A stretch of 64,000 nt of DNA from Heterobasidion occidentale (lineage: Eukaryota; Basidiomycota; Agaricomycetes; Russulales; Bondarzewiaceae), in the NCBI GenBank assembly GCA_039111635.1, contig JBCAQO010000001.1, positions 3,472,001-3,536,000 of the forward strand, in the 5' to 3' direction. Shown here piece by piece: positions 1-17,763 of this stretch. Under the pieces are notes generated by a model that saw only the letters and a program-made list of their open reading frames with translations, had not been told where the DNA came from and ran no database searches. Each line of letters opens with the position of its first letter. Position 1 is the stretch's first letter. The translations under genes were made by a program, and so were the position numbers.

Positions 1-3000
1 GGGTAGTTTCCAGCCCGATGAACCCACACTGGTGGAAGATGTACCTGCGCGGAGTGCTCTTGCCGTTCCTGCTCGTCGATCTACTCCTGCATCGTCTTCT
101 TCCCTTCAATTACCCCCTCCTGCACCGTTCTCATATAAACCCCCAGCTCGATCACCGCCTGTATTTGCTCCAGCTCCTCTTGATTCCCAACCCCGTTCTG
201 CTGGGATCCTCACGACCCTAGGATACGATCCAAAAACTGATCCGCTCTATCCTCAAGTCATGAACGTCCTGAAAACGACTTACGGCCTAACATCTTTTCG
301 GAAGAACCAACTAGAAGCTATCCTTGCGACGTTGACTGGCAGAGATGTCTTTGTTTTGATGCCCACAGGTGGAGGAAAGAGTTTGTGTTATCAATTACCC
401 GCTATTTGTGAAAACGGCCAGACCCAGGGCGTCACTTTCGTGATATCGCCTCTCATTGCACTCATGCTGGATCAAGTCAAGGAGCTGGAAGAAAAACATG
501 TCGATGTTGTGCTCTTCACAGGTGACATGGCACCCGATGAAAGGACTCGGGCTACGAATAGGTTAAACGGGCAAGGCGAGAAACCGCGACTGGTGTACAT
601 CACTCCAGAAAAGCTCCAAGCCAGCGACAGTATGATGAAGACCATGGAGAGATTGCACGTTGCGAACGAGTTAGCAAGGTTCGTCATTGACGAGGCGCAT
701 TTAGTCTCGACCTGGGGACGCGATTTTCGTGGTTCGGTATGCCACTCGCTTCTGTTGTAATCAGCATTGCCTAAAGTTCTCTGCCTTGTAGTACATCAAT
801 CTGGGGACATTGAGGAAGTCATTTCCAAACGTACCCATCATGGCCCTAACGGCTTCCGCCACTCCCTCAGTTCAAAAAGACGTCGCGGACCAGCTTGGAC
901 TTAAAAGCTACGTTCTCTTATCGCAGTCTTTTAATCGGGCGAACCTTCGTTACACTGTGCGCGGCAAGCCTAGCAACACCACGAAAGCGGCAATCCAGTA
1001 TATTCAGAACGAACATCCGAAGCAATGCGGTGTCATCTACTGCAATGGCAGGGACAAGTGCGAAAAGGTTGCATCTGATCTTCGGGGGCAAGGCATCAAG
1101 GCTATGCATTTTCATGCCAAAATGACGGAAAAAGACAAGAGGTACGTCCTGCAATCATGGAAGAATGGTCACACAGATGTTATCGTGGGAACAGTACGTT
1201 GTAATCTATCCCCTAGGCCGTAGGTGAATTCACTGGCTAAATCCACAACAGATCGCGTTTGGCATGGGCATCAATCACGCAAATGGTAGACAAAAATTTC
1301 AGCGAGTTTCACTGTCTTCTCTTACATTTTTTTTAGTTCGGTTTGTTCTTCACTATGACGTCCCGTCAACCTTGATAGGGTCTGTATCGTTGTTCTAATA
1401 AGGTCCGTCTACTGACATTTTTCCATCAAGGTATTATCAAGAGACCGGGCGTGCCGGTCGGGACGGAAAGCCTGCTGACTGCATTCTCTGTACGAGTATT
1501 TTATTGCTCGAGTCTCGAGTCTTGATACTACTGATCATCGAATTTGAAAAAGACTACTCATGGGGCGATTGCCAATCTCACTTCAACCGTATTCGCGAGA
1601 ACGAAGACCTGGGGGTGGAGGATAAACAACGTCAAATCAACGAAATGCAAGAGGTCATCCAATTTTGCTTGAATGATGTCGACTGCCGTAGAGTCCTCTT
1701 GCTGAAACATTTCGACGAGAAATTCGATCCCCAGCACTGCAGCGGCACCTGCGATAACTGTACATCTTCAATACCAGCAACCGCGGAAGATGTGACTGAG
1801 ACTGCAGTCTCGCTCATTCATATGATGGAGGAGGTGCAGAAGAGCAGGATCAACATCACGCGCCCTCAAGCTATTGACGTCTTCAAAGGTTCCGCAAAGA
1901 AAGAGTTCTTGGCCAAGAAACTGAACAGATTTGACTCTTATGGTGCTGGCAAGAATCTGCCATTAGCTCGCATTGAACGCATATTCGACCACTTGAGCAG
2001 TCTTCAGGTTTTTGCATCTATAACAGAAACGAACAATGGGGGTTATCCCGTAACCTATACAACGGTGTGTCTCTATTAGCGTCCATTGCTCTGCTGTATA
2101 TTAAGTGACATTTCAAGTTGGGACCAACGTACCGCGACTATCTCAGAGTCGGCTCCCGAGTCATCATGAAGTTCCGCACATCGCAGAAGACTGGGCGAAA
2201 GCCCGCCTCTAAGAAAGGTCAGGCTCCTCGCGCCAGGAGGAATGGTCCAAATCAGGACCTGGAAGACGATCCCATCGATGAAGTAGAACAGACCAATGAT
2301 GTGGCCGGCACACCGTCGGGTGTTTGGCCCCCGCCTCGATCTGCGGCTACACGGGCTGTCTCGCGTACAGACTCTATGGGTCCTGCTATGGGCTGTTACG
2401 GGGAGCTCAAGGACCTTCGGTTGCAGGTGGAGTGTTTGATGGCTCAGGAACAACTGATCGCGACTTACTGTTGTATGCATTTAGATATCGGAAAATGAAG
2501 GTCTCGACGCGGAAGAGATACTTGGTGATGGGACTCTTCAAGCATTGAGTTTCATCCTTCCAGAAGGTACGTCGCGAATGCGCGATGTGACTTCATGGCT
2601 CTGACCCATTACTCTAGACCTCGCTGGTTTCAAAGATGCCTTGGATGGCGACGATGCTGATGAACCTGATAAGAAGTGGGAACAATATGGCCATCGCTTC
2701 CTCGGGATCTGTATCAAATACCGCATGCGCCGTGAACCCACGGCCAGGTAAGCACACAATCCCATGGTGATTATGCTATATACGTCGGCATCGACGCTCG
2801 ACAGGGCGGACGGTGGGCGCGCGAATGCGGGGGACGGGTCGTTGAGAGCTTTCACCCCCTCCAACCCTATCATATTTATCATGTCTTCTCCATGCTTCCA
2901 ATTTCTGACTTCACCCATAGTTCACGCTCAGGTCCCAGTACGGCAAAGCCACCTATCGAGTTCCATCCGGACAACATGCATCAACGTTTCGATTACCGTT

Positions 3001-3035
3001 CTGGCACCTCGAAGCCTTCTTCCAACAAAGGTTGA
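1..3035 (+). CDS. SGS1: RecQ-family DNA helicase (BLM/Sgs1 type), 5' end outside window
   Basis: 3'-5' DNA helicase acting in recombination and replication-fork repair in the nucleus. The frame is open from the window edge, so the N-terminus is missing. Exons by splice sites and phase: 1-736, 792-1193, 1252-1285, 1337-1379, 1431-1489, 1553-2064, 2118-2426, 2485-2566, 2618-2747, 2921-3035. In order one sees the Walker A motif TGGGKS, the DEAH box (VIDEAH), TASAT, IAFGMGIN, the arginine-finger motif QETGRAGRDG, the RecQ zinc-binding cysteines (CRR..HCSGTCDNC), an RQC winged helix ending near RVIMKFR, and an HRDC domain (ELKDLR..LSFILP|DLAGFK). RQC plus HRDC points to the BLM/Sgs1 branch, not to short RecQ proteins. 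Introns are 51-63 nt except the last (173 nt), so the final 38 codons are the least certain part. The gene is tail to tail with VPS27. No disabling mutation is seen. Confidence 0.9.
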
Positions 3036-3410
3036 CTAGGTTGACCTCTTCCAGAATCATTACCCAGTGTTTCGCTATCACTTATATGTTCTTGTATAGT
3101 CTCTGCTACGTTATCCCATTCTTCAATCCCTGATTTGTGAGTGGCCGAAACCCTCCGACATATCCAGAAAATTTAGATCTACCCCGCAATGATTGCTTAC
3201 ACCTACACTATACATACTACGTCTTATATCACTCACTTATAGTCGGGTTGGTCTTTCAAGCCGAGCGCTGAACAATCAATCCCACGATTGGTCAAAAAAA
3301 CTGAACCCTATTCTGCATAACTGTGTAGACGTCGCACATAAATAAAGCCACCGGTGCACTCGCCAGTCATCTGCATACAAAGTCCACGCTGAAGGATACA
3401 CACAGTTCAT
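3036..3410. other. Convergent intergenic region (RecQ / VPS27 3' ends)
   Basis: About 375 bp between two stop codons that face each other. It should hold both 3' UTRs. An AAATAAA-like polyadenylation signal on the plus strand lies near 3339-3345. No coding potential or repeat was seen. Confidence 0.5.
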
Positions 3411-5763
3411 CTAAAACTCAATCAGTAGGGCCTCTTTCCTCTCCGTCTGCTCTACACCAGAAGAAACGCTCGAGCTATACGACGAATATACTTCCTGCGG
3501 AGGTGCTGTTGGCACGGCGGGGAAATGAGGTAGTGGAGTGGGGTCGACGGGGGCATACTGTTGTTGAATGGGTTGTGAAACCGTGTTGGCTCGCGAGAGG
3601 GTGAATTGGGCAGGAGGATGAGATGGAGCGGCGTACACCTGGGTGGTGTTGTGGCGGACAGGAGGTGAAAATTGAGGTAACTGGGACGGTTCCCGATGGG
3701 AAGGGTGAGTGACCTTCGCCTGGTAAGACTGTTGCGCATCTGCGTCATATGCATTACGCAAGCGATCGGTTGTGGGTGAGCAGAGGCAGGGCTTGTGGGG
3801 AGTTGAAGGACTGGCGGTTGTGAGATACCCTGCGGATCGGCATATTGTGACCACGCTTGTGGAGATCTTTGTTGATGGTGTGAGAAGGATTGCTCGGCTG
3901 AAGGAGTGCTAGCTGATGGTGAGTAGACCTGCGAAACCGAGGGATGATAAACAGACGCGGCTTGTTGCATCTGAGGAGCGTAATTAGTGCGCGGAGAAAG
4001 TGGTGTCTGTTGGGGCGCAGGGCTCCATTGACTATATGATGGTTCAATGGGAGCGAAAGAAGATTGGTGTGGAGGTGGTGCCACTGGCGCTGCTCGGTAG
4101 GGACGAGATAATTGCTCAGTTAGTATTTTATCATACAGCTTAACAGCTTGCGAAAGCTTGTCGTTCATCTCCGCAAGCATTTCTATATTGTTGATGTTAA
4201 CAATAGTCCGTTGTGTAAAGGCGCCAGACATACCTTCTTTCCTCCCAGTATCATCTAAACTCATGGCCAACTTCGGCCGCAAACTGTTAGCCTTATCGAA
4301 CAGCTGAGTCACCGCGGGATAGCGAGACATATCTCGTCCGCCTTGCTGCTGTACTTGCTCTACAGTCTGACTGAAAGTCAAGATCGCATCGGCCTCTAAA
4401 GGCTCAAGGTCATAATTAGGTAGCGCCGGTACTGAGGCAGTCGTAGGAGGGTATGATTGCGAATAGCTAGCACCGGAGTACGCGAAAGGCGTCGCATCGC
4501 CACGTGAAGATTCAACAACAACGGGAGCACTTGGTTTCGGTGCACTAGCTTCCCGGAGACTGGCTTCGATCGCGGCTTTGAGGTCAGGGTCTTCTTCATC
4601 GTCCTGCCCTAACGGTCGCGTATTTCGATCCACGAGGGGAGGCTCAGAAGCCTGCCACGAAGACGCCTCTGGCCGGTAAGGAACATAGCCAGGGCGACCA
4701 TGCTGACCGTGACCGTTCACTTCCTCAAGCGAGAGTTGAATGGCGCGCTGAAGCTCTGCATCCGCAAGATCGCGTGTCGACCGATGTCGGACGCTCCCCA
4801 CACTGTGGGACGAACGGTGACGCTTGCTCTCTGAGCTCAAACTGTACATAGTTTATCACTGTGGCATTGAGACTAATGAATCATGCTTACCCCTGGTCCT
4901 TGTGCCTCGTTAGCTTGGTATAACACCCATCACATACTCGGACTTCCTGCGTGATGCCAAAGTGCGGTAGAGGGAGTGACTTTGATGAACACTGCTGATC
5001 GAAGACTTGGCCACAGTTCCGACAGTGATGCTTGCGATTGGTAAAGCTGAAGGATGTCCGACATCGGAGACAGACATCCGAGTCGATCCACTCTGGTGCA
5101 GTTTGAGTATCCACCATGGCCGAGCTAGCAGAAGCTAAACTTTCGGGAGGAAAGTTAAATCCTGGGGACATCAGGGTTACGTCACCGAGGATGATTATGG
5201 ACTGTTTACCTTCGCCTTGGAGGGTCTTGTAGACTTGGCCAGCATAGCCGAGGCTAGGTTTGCCCTCGAATGCAAGAGCCCAAGATTGAATATAACGCAG
5301 AGTCTTATCCCTGACGTCACGATTCAAGCCGTGGCTGCGCAGGATAGACACCAGGTTGTCCATAAACTCCCTCGAAGCAATTTCAGTGAGGAAGTGATCG
5401 CCACCATTCTTGAGGCATACGTCGGTTAGCTAAAGGATGAGCGGGTTAATGATGTAAGACGAAAGGGATCATGAAAGTGAGTGCACAAACACTCAGCGCC
5501 AACAGTTGTACGTTGGGATTCTTGTGGTTCAACCGACGTTTGAGTGCGCGCATAGCGTCTTTAGGTTGAGCGCTTTTTGAGCGTATTTGGTCGCATATTT
5601 CGAGGTTGAGAGCGATGTCTTCCGAGCCTGCGGGCAGGAGCTCCGAGGTCGCTCTGTCTGGGGCGGAGATGTATCAAACCGTGAGGGCGAAGAACTCGAG
5701 CAACGTACCGACTGCATCGTCAAGCTGGGATGTGCCCCACAGCCAGCTGCTAATCGTGGACAT
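3411..5763 (-). CDS. VPS27: Vps27/HRS, ESCRT-0 ubiquitin-sorting subunit
   Basis: Endosomal adaptor that binds ubiquitinated cargo and PI3P and recruits ESCRT-I. Exons on the minus strand: 5763-5709, 5657-5491, 5429-5210, 5161-4891, 4841-4234, 4182-3829, 3739-3411, giving about 667 aa, normal for the family. An N-terminal VHS domain starts [18 protein letters not shown] and includes [13 protein letters not shown]. Then comes a FYVE zinc finger with [14 protein letters not shown] and RVC, the PI3P-binding signature. Two ubiquitin-interacting motifs follow ([13 protein letters not shown] and [13 protein letters not shown]), then a helical region likely for Hse1/STAM pairing, and a Pro/Gln-rich tail. 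PSAP and PTAP motifs fit ESCRT-I (Vps23) recruitment. The protein ends LLIEF, like the acidic-leucine ends of other Vps27 proteins. The 51-nt intron at 4183-4233 is a multiple of three without stops, so retention would add 17 residues. Divergent from RPB1. Confidence 0.93.
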
Positions 5764-6262
5764 TATCAAAGAAGAGATGCAGGTACTTAGAACAAGAATA
5801 AAGCAAGGGTGGGCAGAGTCCGGAGGATGAGCCGAGACAGATGAAGGGAGCTGCGAGACTTTAGATGACTGCAGTGTCGGCGAGGGTGGCGGCACCGAAT
5901 GAGTAATTGAGTCGGAGTTTGGACTTGCTCAGCATTGTCGGTTGTTCCTCAACAACCACCTTGTCGTCGCTGCTCGTGTTCCCCGCGTTCTTCACTCCCT
6001 TTCCTCCGTTCGTCGCCCAAGACACTCCTACAGCCCTTCTGTACTTCTGCTGCAAGACAGGGGCCTCAATATCGTCTGTACACGACTGCAGTCGGTCTAT
6101 CTATTTCTCTTGGCCTTCTTCCTCGACAAAACCGCGGTTAACTCCTCAGAACCGCTCCGTTTCCCTCCCCTGCCTTGTTCTATATTTCTGCCTTGCTTTT
6201 GACTTGTCTTACTCAAAAGAGCCACACCTTGTCCTGTTACTTGGCAGCATCCCCTCTCAGTC
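5764..6262. promoter_or_regulatory. Divergent VPS27-RPB1 promoter region
   Basis: 499 bp between the two start codons on opposite strands. The RPB1 side is pyrimidine-rich (5990-6240), common upstream of strongly expressed fungal genes. No clear TATA box or named factor site could be assigned by eye. The ORFs here are short and unlike any family. Confidence 0.55.
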
Positions 6263-12874
<6,612 letters not shown>

Positions 12875-13664
12875 TTTCGACCATGCATTTTCTTGTACAC
12901 CTTGTCCTTCTAATGTCATTGCGAAGGCTGCATTCGTCGTACTATCTAGCGTGCCCTCTCGCAGTCATGTAGAATAACAGCATTGATATAAGTATTGTTG
13001 CTAGATATGTTATAAACTATTGTCCGATCCAGAGAACATGCTGATCATTCCTCAAGATAAGAACTTTGATGCCAAACTCTGTGATGCACTATGCACCAAA
13101 AAAAACCGTCCCACCGCTATGGTTGCAATGCAAAAGAAAAGATGAGATAAAGAAGAAACCATCAAATGAGCGAGAAAGTCGACAAGTAAAAGAGAGCATG
13201 GTCAACGTAGTGAACAGTGGGGATCAATAGGGAGCATGACGGGGAAGAAGACCCCTCGGAAGATTGATATTGACTGGGAATCATAGTCCGTCCAAGATTG
13301 ACTCGTAGGCAAAGGAGCGTGAGTGAGATTGGCTGATGTATGATGCGGCGATGCGCACGGAAGGGAGCGAGCGAAATGACCGTGTGTCATTAGAATTACA
13401 ATTGAAAGGGTATAGGTTCGATTGAGATGGAAGATCACGGGGATATCTGGGCCGAAGGTGACAAAAAAAGTTTAGGATTTGTGCTCTGCAGAGGTGTGCC
13501 GGTGAGGGGAGGGGGGAGGGGGAGGGGTAACGAGGAGGGGATTGGATGACGTAGTCAGAAATGGGGACTGGAGAGAGCGGGACAGGATCGTGATCATGGA
13601 CAGGAAGTATTGCCGGTGCGAAGCCGAAGAAAGTGATAACATATACGAAAGCAAAACCAAGGTA
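12875..13664. other. Convergent intergenic region (RPB1 / BNI4-like 3' ends)
   Basis: 790 bp between facing stop codons, holding two 3' UTRs. The plus strand carries a run of four or more G-tracts at 13501-13540 (GGGGAGGGGGGAGGGGGAGG and beyond), which could form a G-quadruplex. No gene seen. Confidence 0.5.
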
Positions 13665-16530
13665 TCAGACAAAGAACTGGGTGCTGCGAGAGAGAAGTCA
13701 CGGGCACAGCGGTCAGCAGGACGATGGGGAGGGGACGTGGAGGGTGCTCACTGAATCCGACTAGCGGCATGCACTTCCATCTCTTCCATCTTGTATGAAT
13801 TGAGTTCTTCCTTGATGCGCTGCGCGAGGGCAGGAGTGAGCCTGCTCCATGTAGCAGGCTCGCTCCGACGATCGTACACGGTGGCCGGGAACGTGTCATA
13901 AACGGAAAGGTTACTCGCGAACGCCAACCTTTTAGAGGGCGCCGTTGCTGAGCGATGGGACAGGGTAGGCGTGTTGCCGAGCATGGTCGACAAGGCAGGC
14001 GCGGAAGAATTGAGGTTCGGGTGGTTAAACAGCGTCTTTTCGGGCTGGGGCCGCGGCGAGTCCTCCGCATCGGACATCTGCCCCGGCGAGTCCGTCCCGT
14101 CAAAGGAAAAGGATGGAATGAAGGGCATTGTGCTCGATGAGGGTCTTTCGAATGTGCTGACGAATGAGAGGGATGCCTATGGAGCCCATCGATGTGGTCT
14201 GGGTCAGGTGACGGAATGCGGGCCAAGGGGCCAAGCTCCGACTGTTGAGCGGCAGGAGAGTTGTAGGAGTTGGACCGTCCACGAGCGCTGCTCGACATCG
14301 AGCCCATGTAGGAATGCTGGTCATACTTGTCTGCGTCTGATGAGACAACGTCAGACATAAGCACAAAATCCATGTGATCTTGGATCCTACTTTTGAGGAT
14401 GCCCTTAGCAGGCGTCCTGCTCCTCTCCAGACTTCGACGCACGTTGACCGCCCATGGCTCCGTCTCACCCTCGGAGCCAAAGCTCGTGCGCTCGAGCCCT
14501 TGCCGAATCGTGAGGTCTTCGTCGTCCTCTTCGATATGATTCCAGTCCTCGTCGTCCCAGCCATCCAGATGGGATGAGTAATCATGTGCGCTTTCACCCT
14601 CGCTGGCCGAGTCGTCGTCCTCCACGATCACACGCATGCCCTCCTCGTTCACGCGGTACCCGCCCGCCCGAGCCGGCGACTCACCATGCCTCGATGTAGT
14701 GTTTTTCTCCCACGTTGTTGGAACATGTTCGGCGGCCTGCGCTGCCGACGCTGCCTCCTCCTCGACAGCCTTGGCCCTTGCCGCTGCTTCCGCGTTAGAC
14801 TTGAGCGTATGCTGTCGGGCTAGCTTCGCCGCCGGACTCAACCCGTTGAGCTCGGCGCTCCACTCACTGCCTGAGCGGTCGAGCTCCGCGGTGACATGGG
14901 AAACGCTCGCTTCGGCAGCCTCACCCTTGTCGCCCTTTTTCTTCTTGCTCTTCTTACCGCTTCCTTCCGCGTCTTCCTTGTCCTTCTTGTCCTTGAAGAG
15001 TGACGTAATCCCTGCGATGGAGTTGCGTCGAGCGAGCTTGCCGATGGAACCAAGCTTGCGGATGACGACCGAGGCTGAGGACATCGTGGAAGACAGAGAT
15101 ATGTTATCGGTCGAGGCATTGAGCCGAGAGTTGAACAGCGCCGTGCGCGACTTCTTCTTCTTTCGGGTGGCTGTTGAACCAGCGTCGCCAGCGTCGGGCC
15201 CAACCGACAGCGATGGGGAAGCTGAGCCCCCGACTGAGCCTGACGCCGTCGGTCCCGCCCCGTTAGGACGCGATGCAGATTTGGAGTCGGCGATGTCACT
15301 TTCCTCCTCGTGCATTGCCTGCGCAGCACTGAGAGAGAGCGCGCGTCGCAATCGACCCTTCAGCCCCCCACTGCGGAGCATGTTCTGGGAAGGGATAGGC
15401 TCCATCATCGCCGCGAGATCGCTGTCATCGCGCGATTTGCGTTTATCCGCAGCGGTGATATTGCCTTGAGATAAGGGCGACGGTCGGACAGGACGGGGGA
15501 CAGGCGCGGACGAGCCGGACGGTGCAATACTGGTGGCGGGAGGACGCGCGGCGGTGCCCGTTGATGACGATGAGGAGGAGGACGGGTTGCGATGATGCGG
15601 CCTGGGGACGACGGGGCTGGAGGTGGTAGGGCTGGAACCAGATCCACCACGAGTACTATGGGCTGAGCCTGACGTGTGAACCGGCGGAGGCGGATTGCGA
15701 CTGCGCACGCTGCCGCTGTTGCCGGTACTGCCGGCGGTGGACCCTTGCAAACTGCTGGTGCGTTGCCGTGAACCTCCAGGTTGACTCGAGGTGGAATTGA
15801 CAGACGTAGACGAGCCGGCAGCGTCCGCACGGGCGTAGGGGGGTTGGAACGCCCCGGGTCCTCGCCAGTCGTTGGGACCATTCGATGGTGGGGGCTCGGG
15901 GTTGTATGAGCCCTGTCTCTGGTTTGGGCGCCGATACGGATGGAAGCCATCGTACTGTGCTTGCGCAGGGGGGTTGTTGCGGTAGGATTGAGGAAGCTGG
16001 CTGGGGTGAGGTGGCGGGGTACCGCTGGGAAACGCGTTGAAACCAGGCATCGGATTTTGGGTAAAGTACTCGCCGGGCGCGCTGGTGCTGGAAGACCGAC
16101 CGCGTTGAGATAGAGGCGAGGGAGCTTGCGGGACGTGAGAGAGGGCCTGCTGCTGTGCGTTGAACATCATCTGCTGGTATGCCCATTGGGCGAATTGGGC
16201 GTTGGGGTCGAAGTAGGCCCCCTGCGGAGGCATCTGGCCTTGGGACGGGTGGCCGGGGTGAGGGTGAATGGGATAGGGTTGCTGGTGAGGATTTTGATAA
16301 AAGGAGGGATAAAATGGCTGGGCCTGGGCATTCCAGCCGGCTTGCTGTTGCTGCACCGGGTAAGGATAAGGTTGGGAGTGTTGGGTAGGGATCGGGGATG
16401 GGGATGGGGAAGGATCGTTGGCTGGGGAAGAACGCTGGCGAGGGACGGAAGGGTTTGAAGAATTCGGAGAAGGGGCATCCATGGTATGATCTCTAGGTGG
16501 GTGCCAGTCGTGAGGAGCGAGAACGGCCAT
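13665..16530 (-). CDS. BNI4-like protein with C-terminal PP1-docking region
   Basis: Probable scaffold of the fungal Bni4/Afr1 type. In yeast, Bni4 anchors type-1 phosphatase at the bud neck for chitin deposition; the role here is inferred. Exons on the minus strand: 16530-14391, 14336-14213, 14156-13752, 13683-13665, giving about 895 aa. The first 400 residues are Pro/Gln/Ser-rich and disordered. A basic segment (VVIRKLGSIGKLARRNSI), a lysine-rich stretch and an acidic segment (VIVEDDDSASEGE) follow. The conserved end has KRLAFASNLSVYDTF, which sits where an RVxF docking motif is expected, then VYDRRSEPATWSRLTP, LAQRIKEELNSYKMEEMEVH and a final HTQFFV coded mostly by a 19-nt exon. The 54-nt intron at 14337-14390 is stop-free and in frame. 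The donor at 14212 (GTCACC) is weak. ATG at 16482 is an alternative start. The family name is less certain than the gene itself. Confidence 0.72.
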
Positions 16531-17763
16531 GGACTAGCGACTGTCGACTGGGAAAGGCGGGAAACGAAGCGAGACGCGGATGTTGATCAGAAGGCCGAAC
16601 AATTAGGTGGACAAACACACGCACGACGAAAACAGACCGGAATTGAGGAAAGCAGGGGTGTGGTCTGGAGGGCCCGCCGCTGGTCTTCACGGCGCGCAGG
16701 GAGGGTGGGATGGAGGGGGGTAAGAGAGAGGAGAGGAGAGGAGAGGAGAGGAGGAGCAGCGAGGACGACGCAGCAACAGCAACGACCGTTGATGGCATAA
16801 GTATCCTGCCCAAACAACAACAAATCACACGGACCGTATCGGCCTCTCTTGGCCTCTCTCCTCGCTGTCCTCGACGGTTCGCGCGTATCTGTTGTCGCCG
16901 ACTGCGCGGGTGCGTGGTCGACGGGGGGCTTGATCGTTGCCTCTGCAGTTGTCGCAAGAGCGGTTTGGGGTGTTGCGCTGTTGCAGCGTTGCGCGGCGCG
17001 GCAGATCCTGGAGGATATCAACTGACACTGCCGCCGACTTGCGCCACCATCAACGTTGGCCTTCGAGTCGCAAAGCCCTTTATTTACACCGCGCAAGCTG
17101 CCCTGCCGCAGCCAACCTGACGCCCATCGATCCTGCACCCTGCACGCTGCAGGTTTCGCCGGGCTTGAGCGTTCTTGCCCTTGCACCCTCTTACCCAACC
17201 CTCAGGCCTTATCGCGTGGCTCGCAACCGCTCCACTCCACGTTCTCCCAGCTGTGCTCAGTTGCCGTGTGCACTCGCCCGTGCTCCAATCCCCATGGTTC
17301 TCTCCCACTCTGGACTACGCTCACACCCTCCTCCAGCTCGCTTCCCGCGTCCCGCCCAACCAAGCCATCGTTCATCCTTGCAGCTCTTCTACATCCCTGC
17401 CTGCACGTTGCCAGTCTCTGATCGATGCCGAACGTCATGGCATGCACTTGCATGGATCTGGACATAGCTCGCTTCCAGCATGCATCAGAATCCAGTCACG
17501 CCCGGCAGAAACGCCAAAAAAGAACAACCTTCCCCACATACAGGGTCTGATGCGCATCCGGATTCCGCAGCCCTCCCGGATTCCCTGGGGTTACTCATCT
17601 GCCTTTACACCCGATTGCATTCAGTGCCGGTGATAAATCCATCCTCAGCTATATTAATGTCCGTCTTCTTTCTGCTTGCATCAGTGAAGTACATAATTCC
17701 TATAAGAGATAAATCAAAGCACATATATATGCACAACCCACGACTATCAGACACACCCCGCTA
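16531..17763. other. Upstream region of BNI4-like gene and 3' flank of oxidoreductase
   Basis: About 1.2 kb without a convincing gene. It contains a GAGGA microsatellite near 16724-16755 within the likely 5' leader of the BNI4-like gene, then C-rich sequence to about 17400. The many short ORFs lack family features. The 3' UTR of the oxidoreductase should lie at its right end. Confidence 0.5.

Noticed and set aside
2764..2900. Extra exon in the RecQ gene
   Set aside because: An open stretch exists inside the 173-nt last intron, but its donor would be poor and the peptide has no RecQ-like features.
14636..15469. 277-codon plus-strand ORF
   Set aside because: Lies antisense to the low-complexity part of the BNI4-like gene; its Ser/Ala/Leu-rich composition is what that gene's codons give when read backwards.
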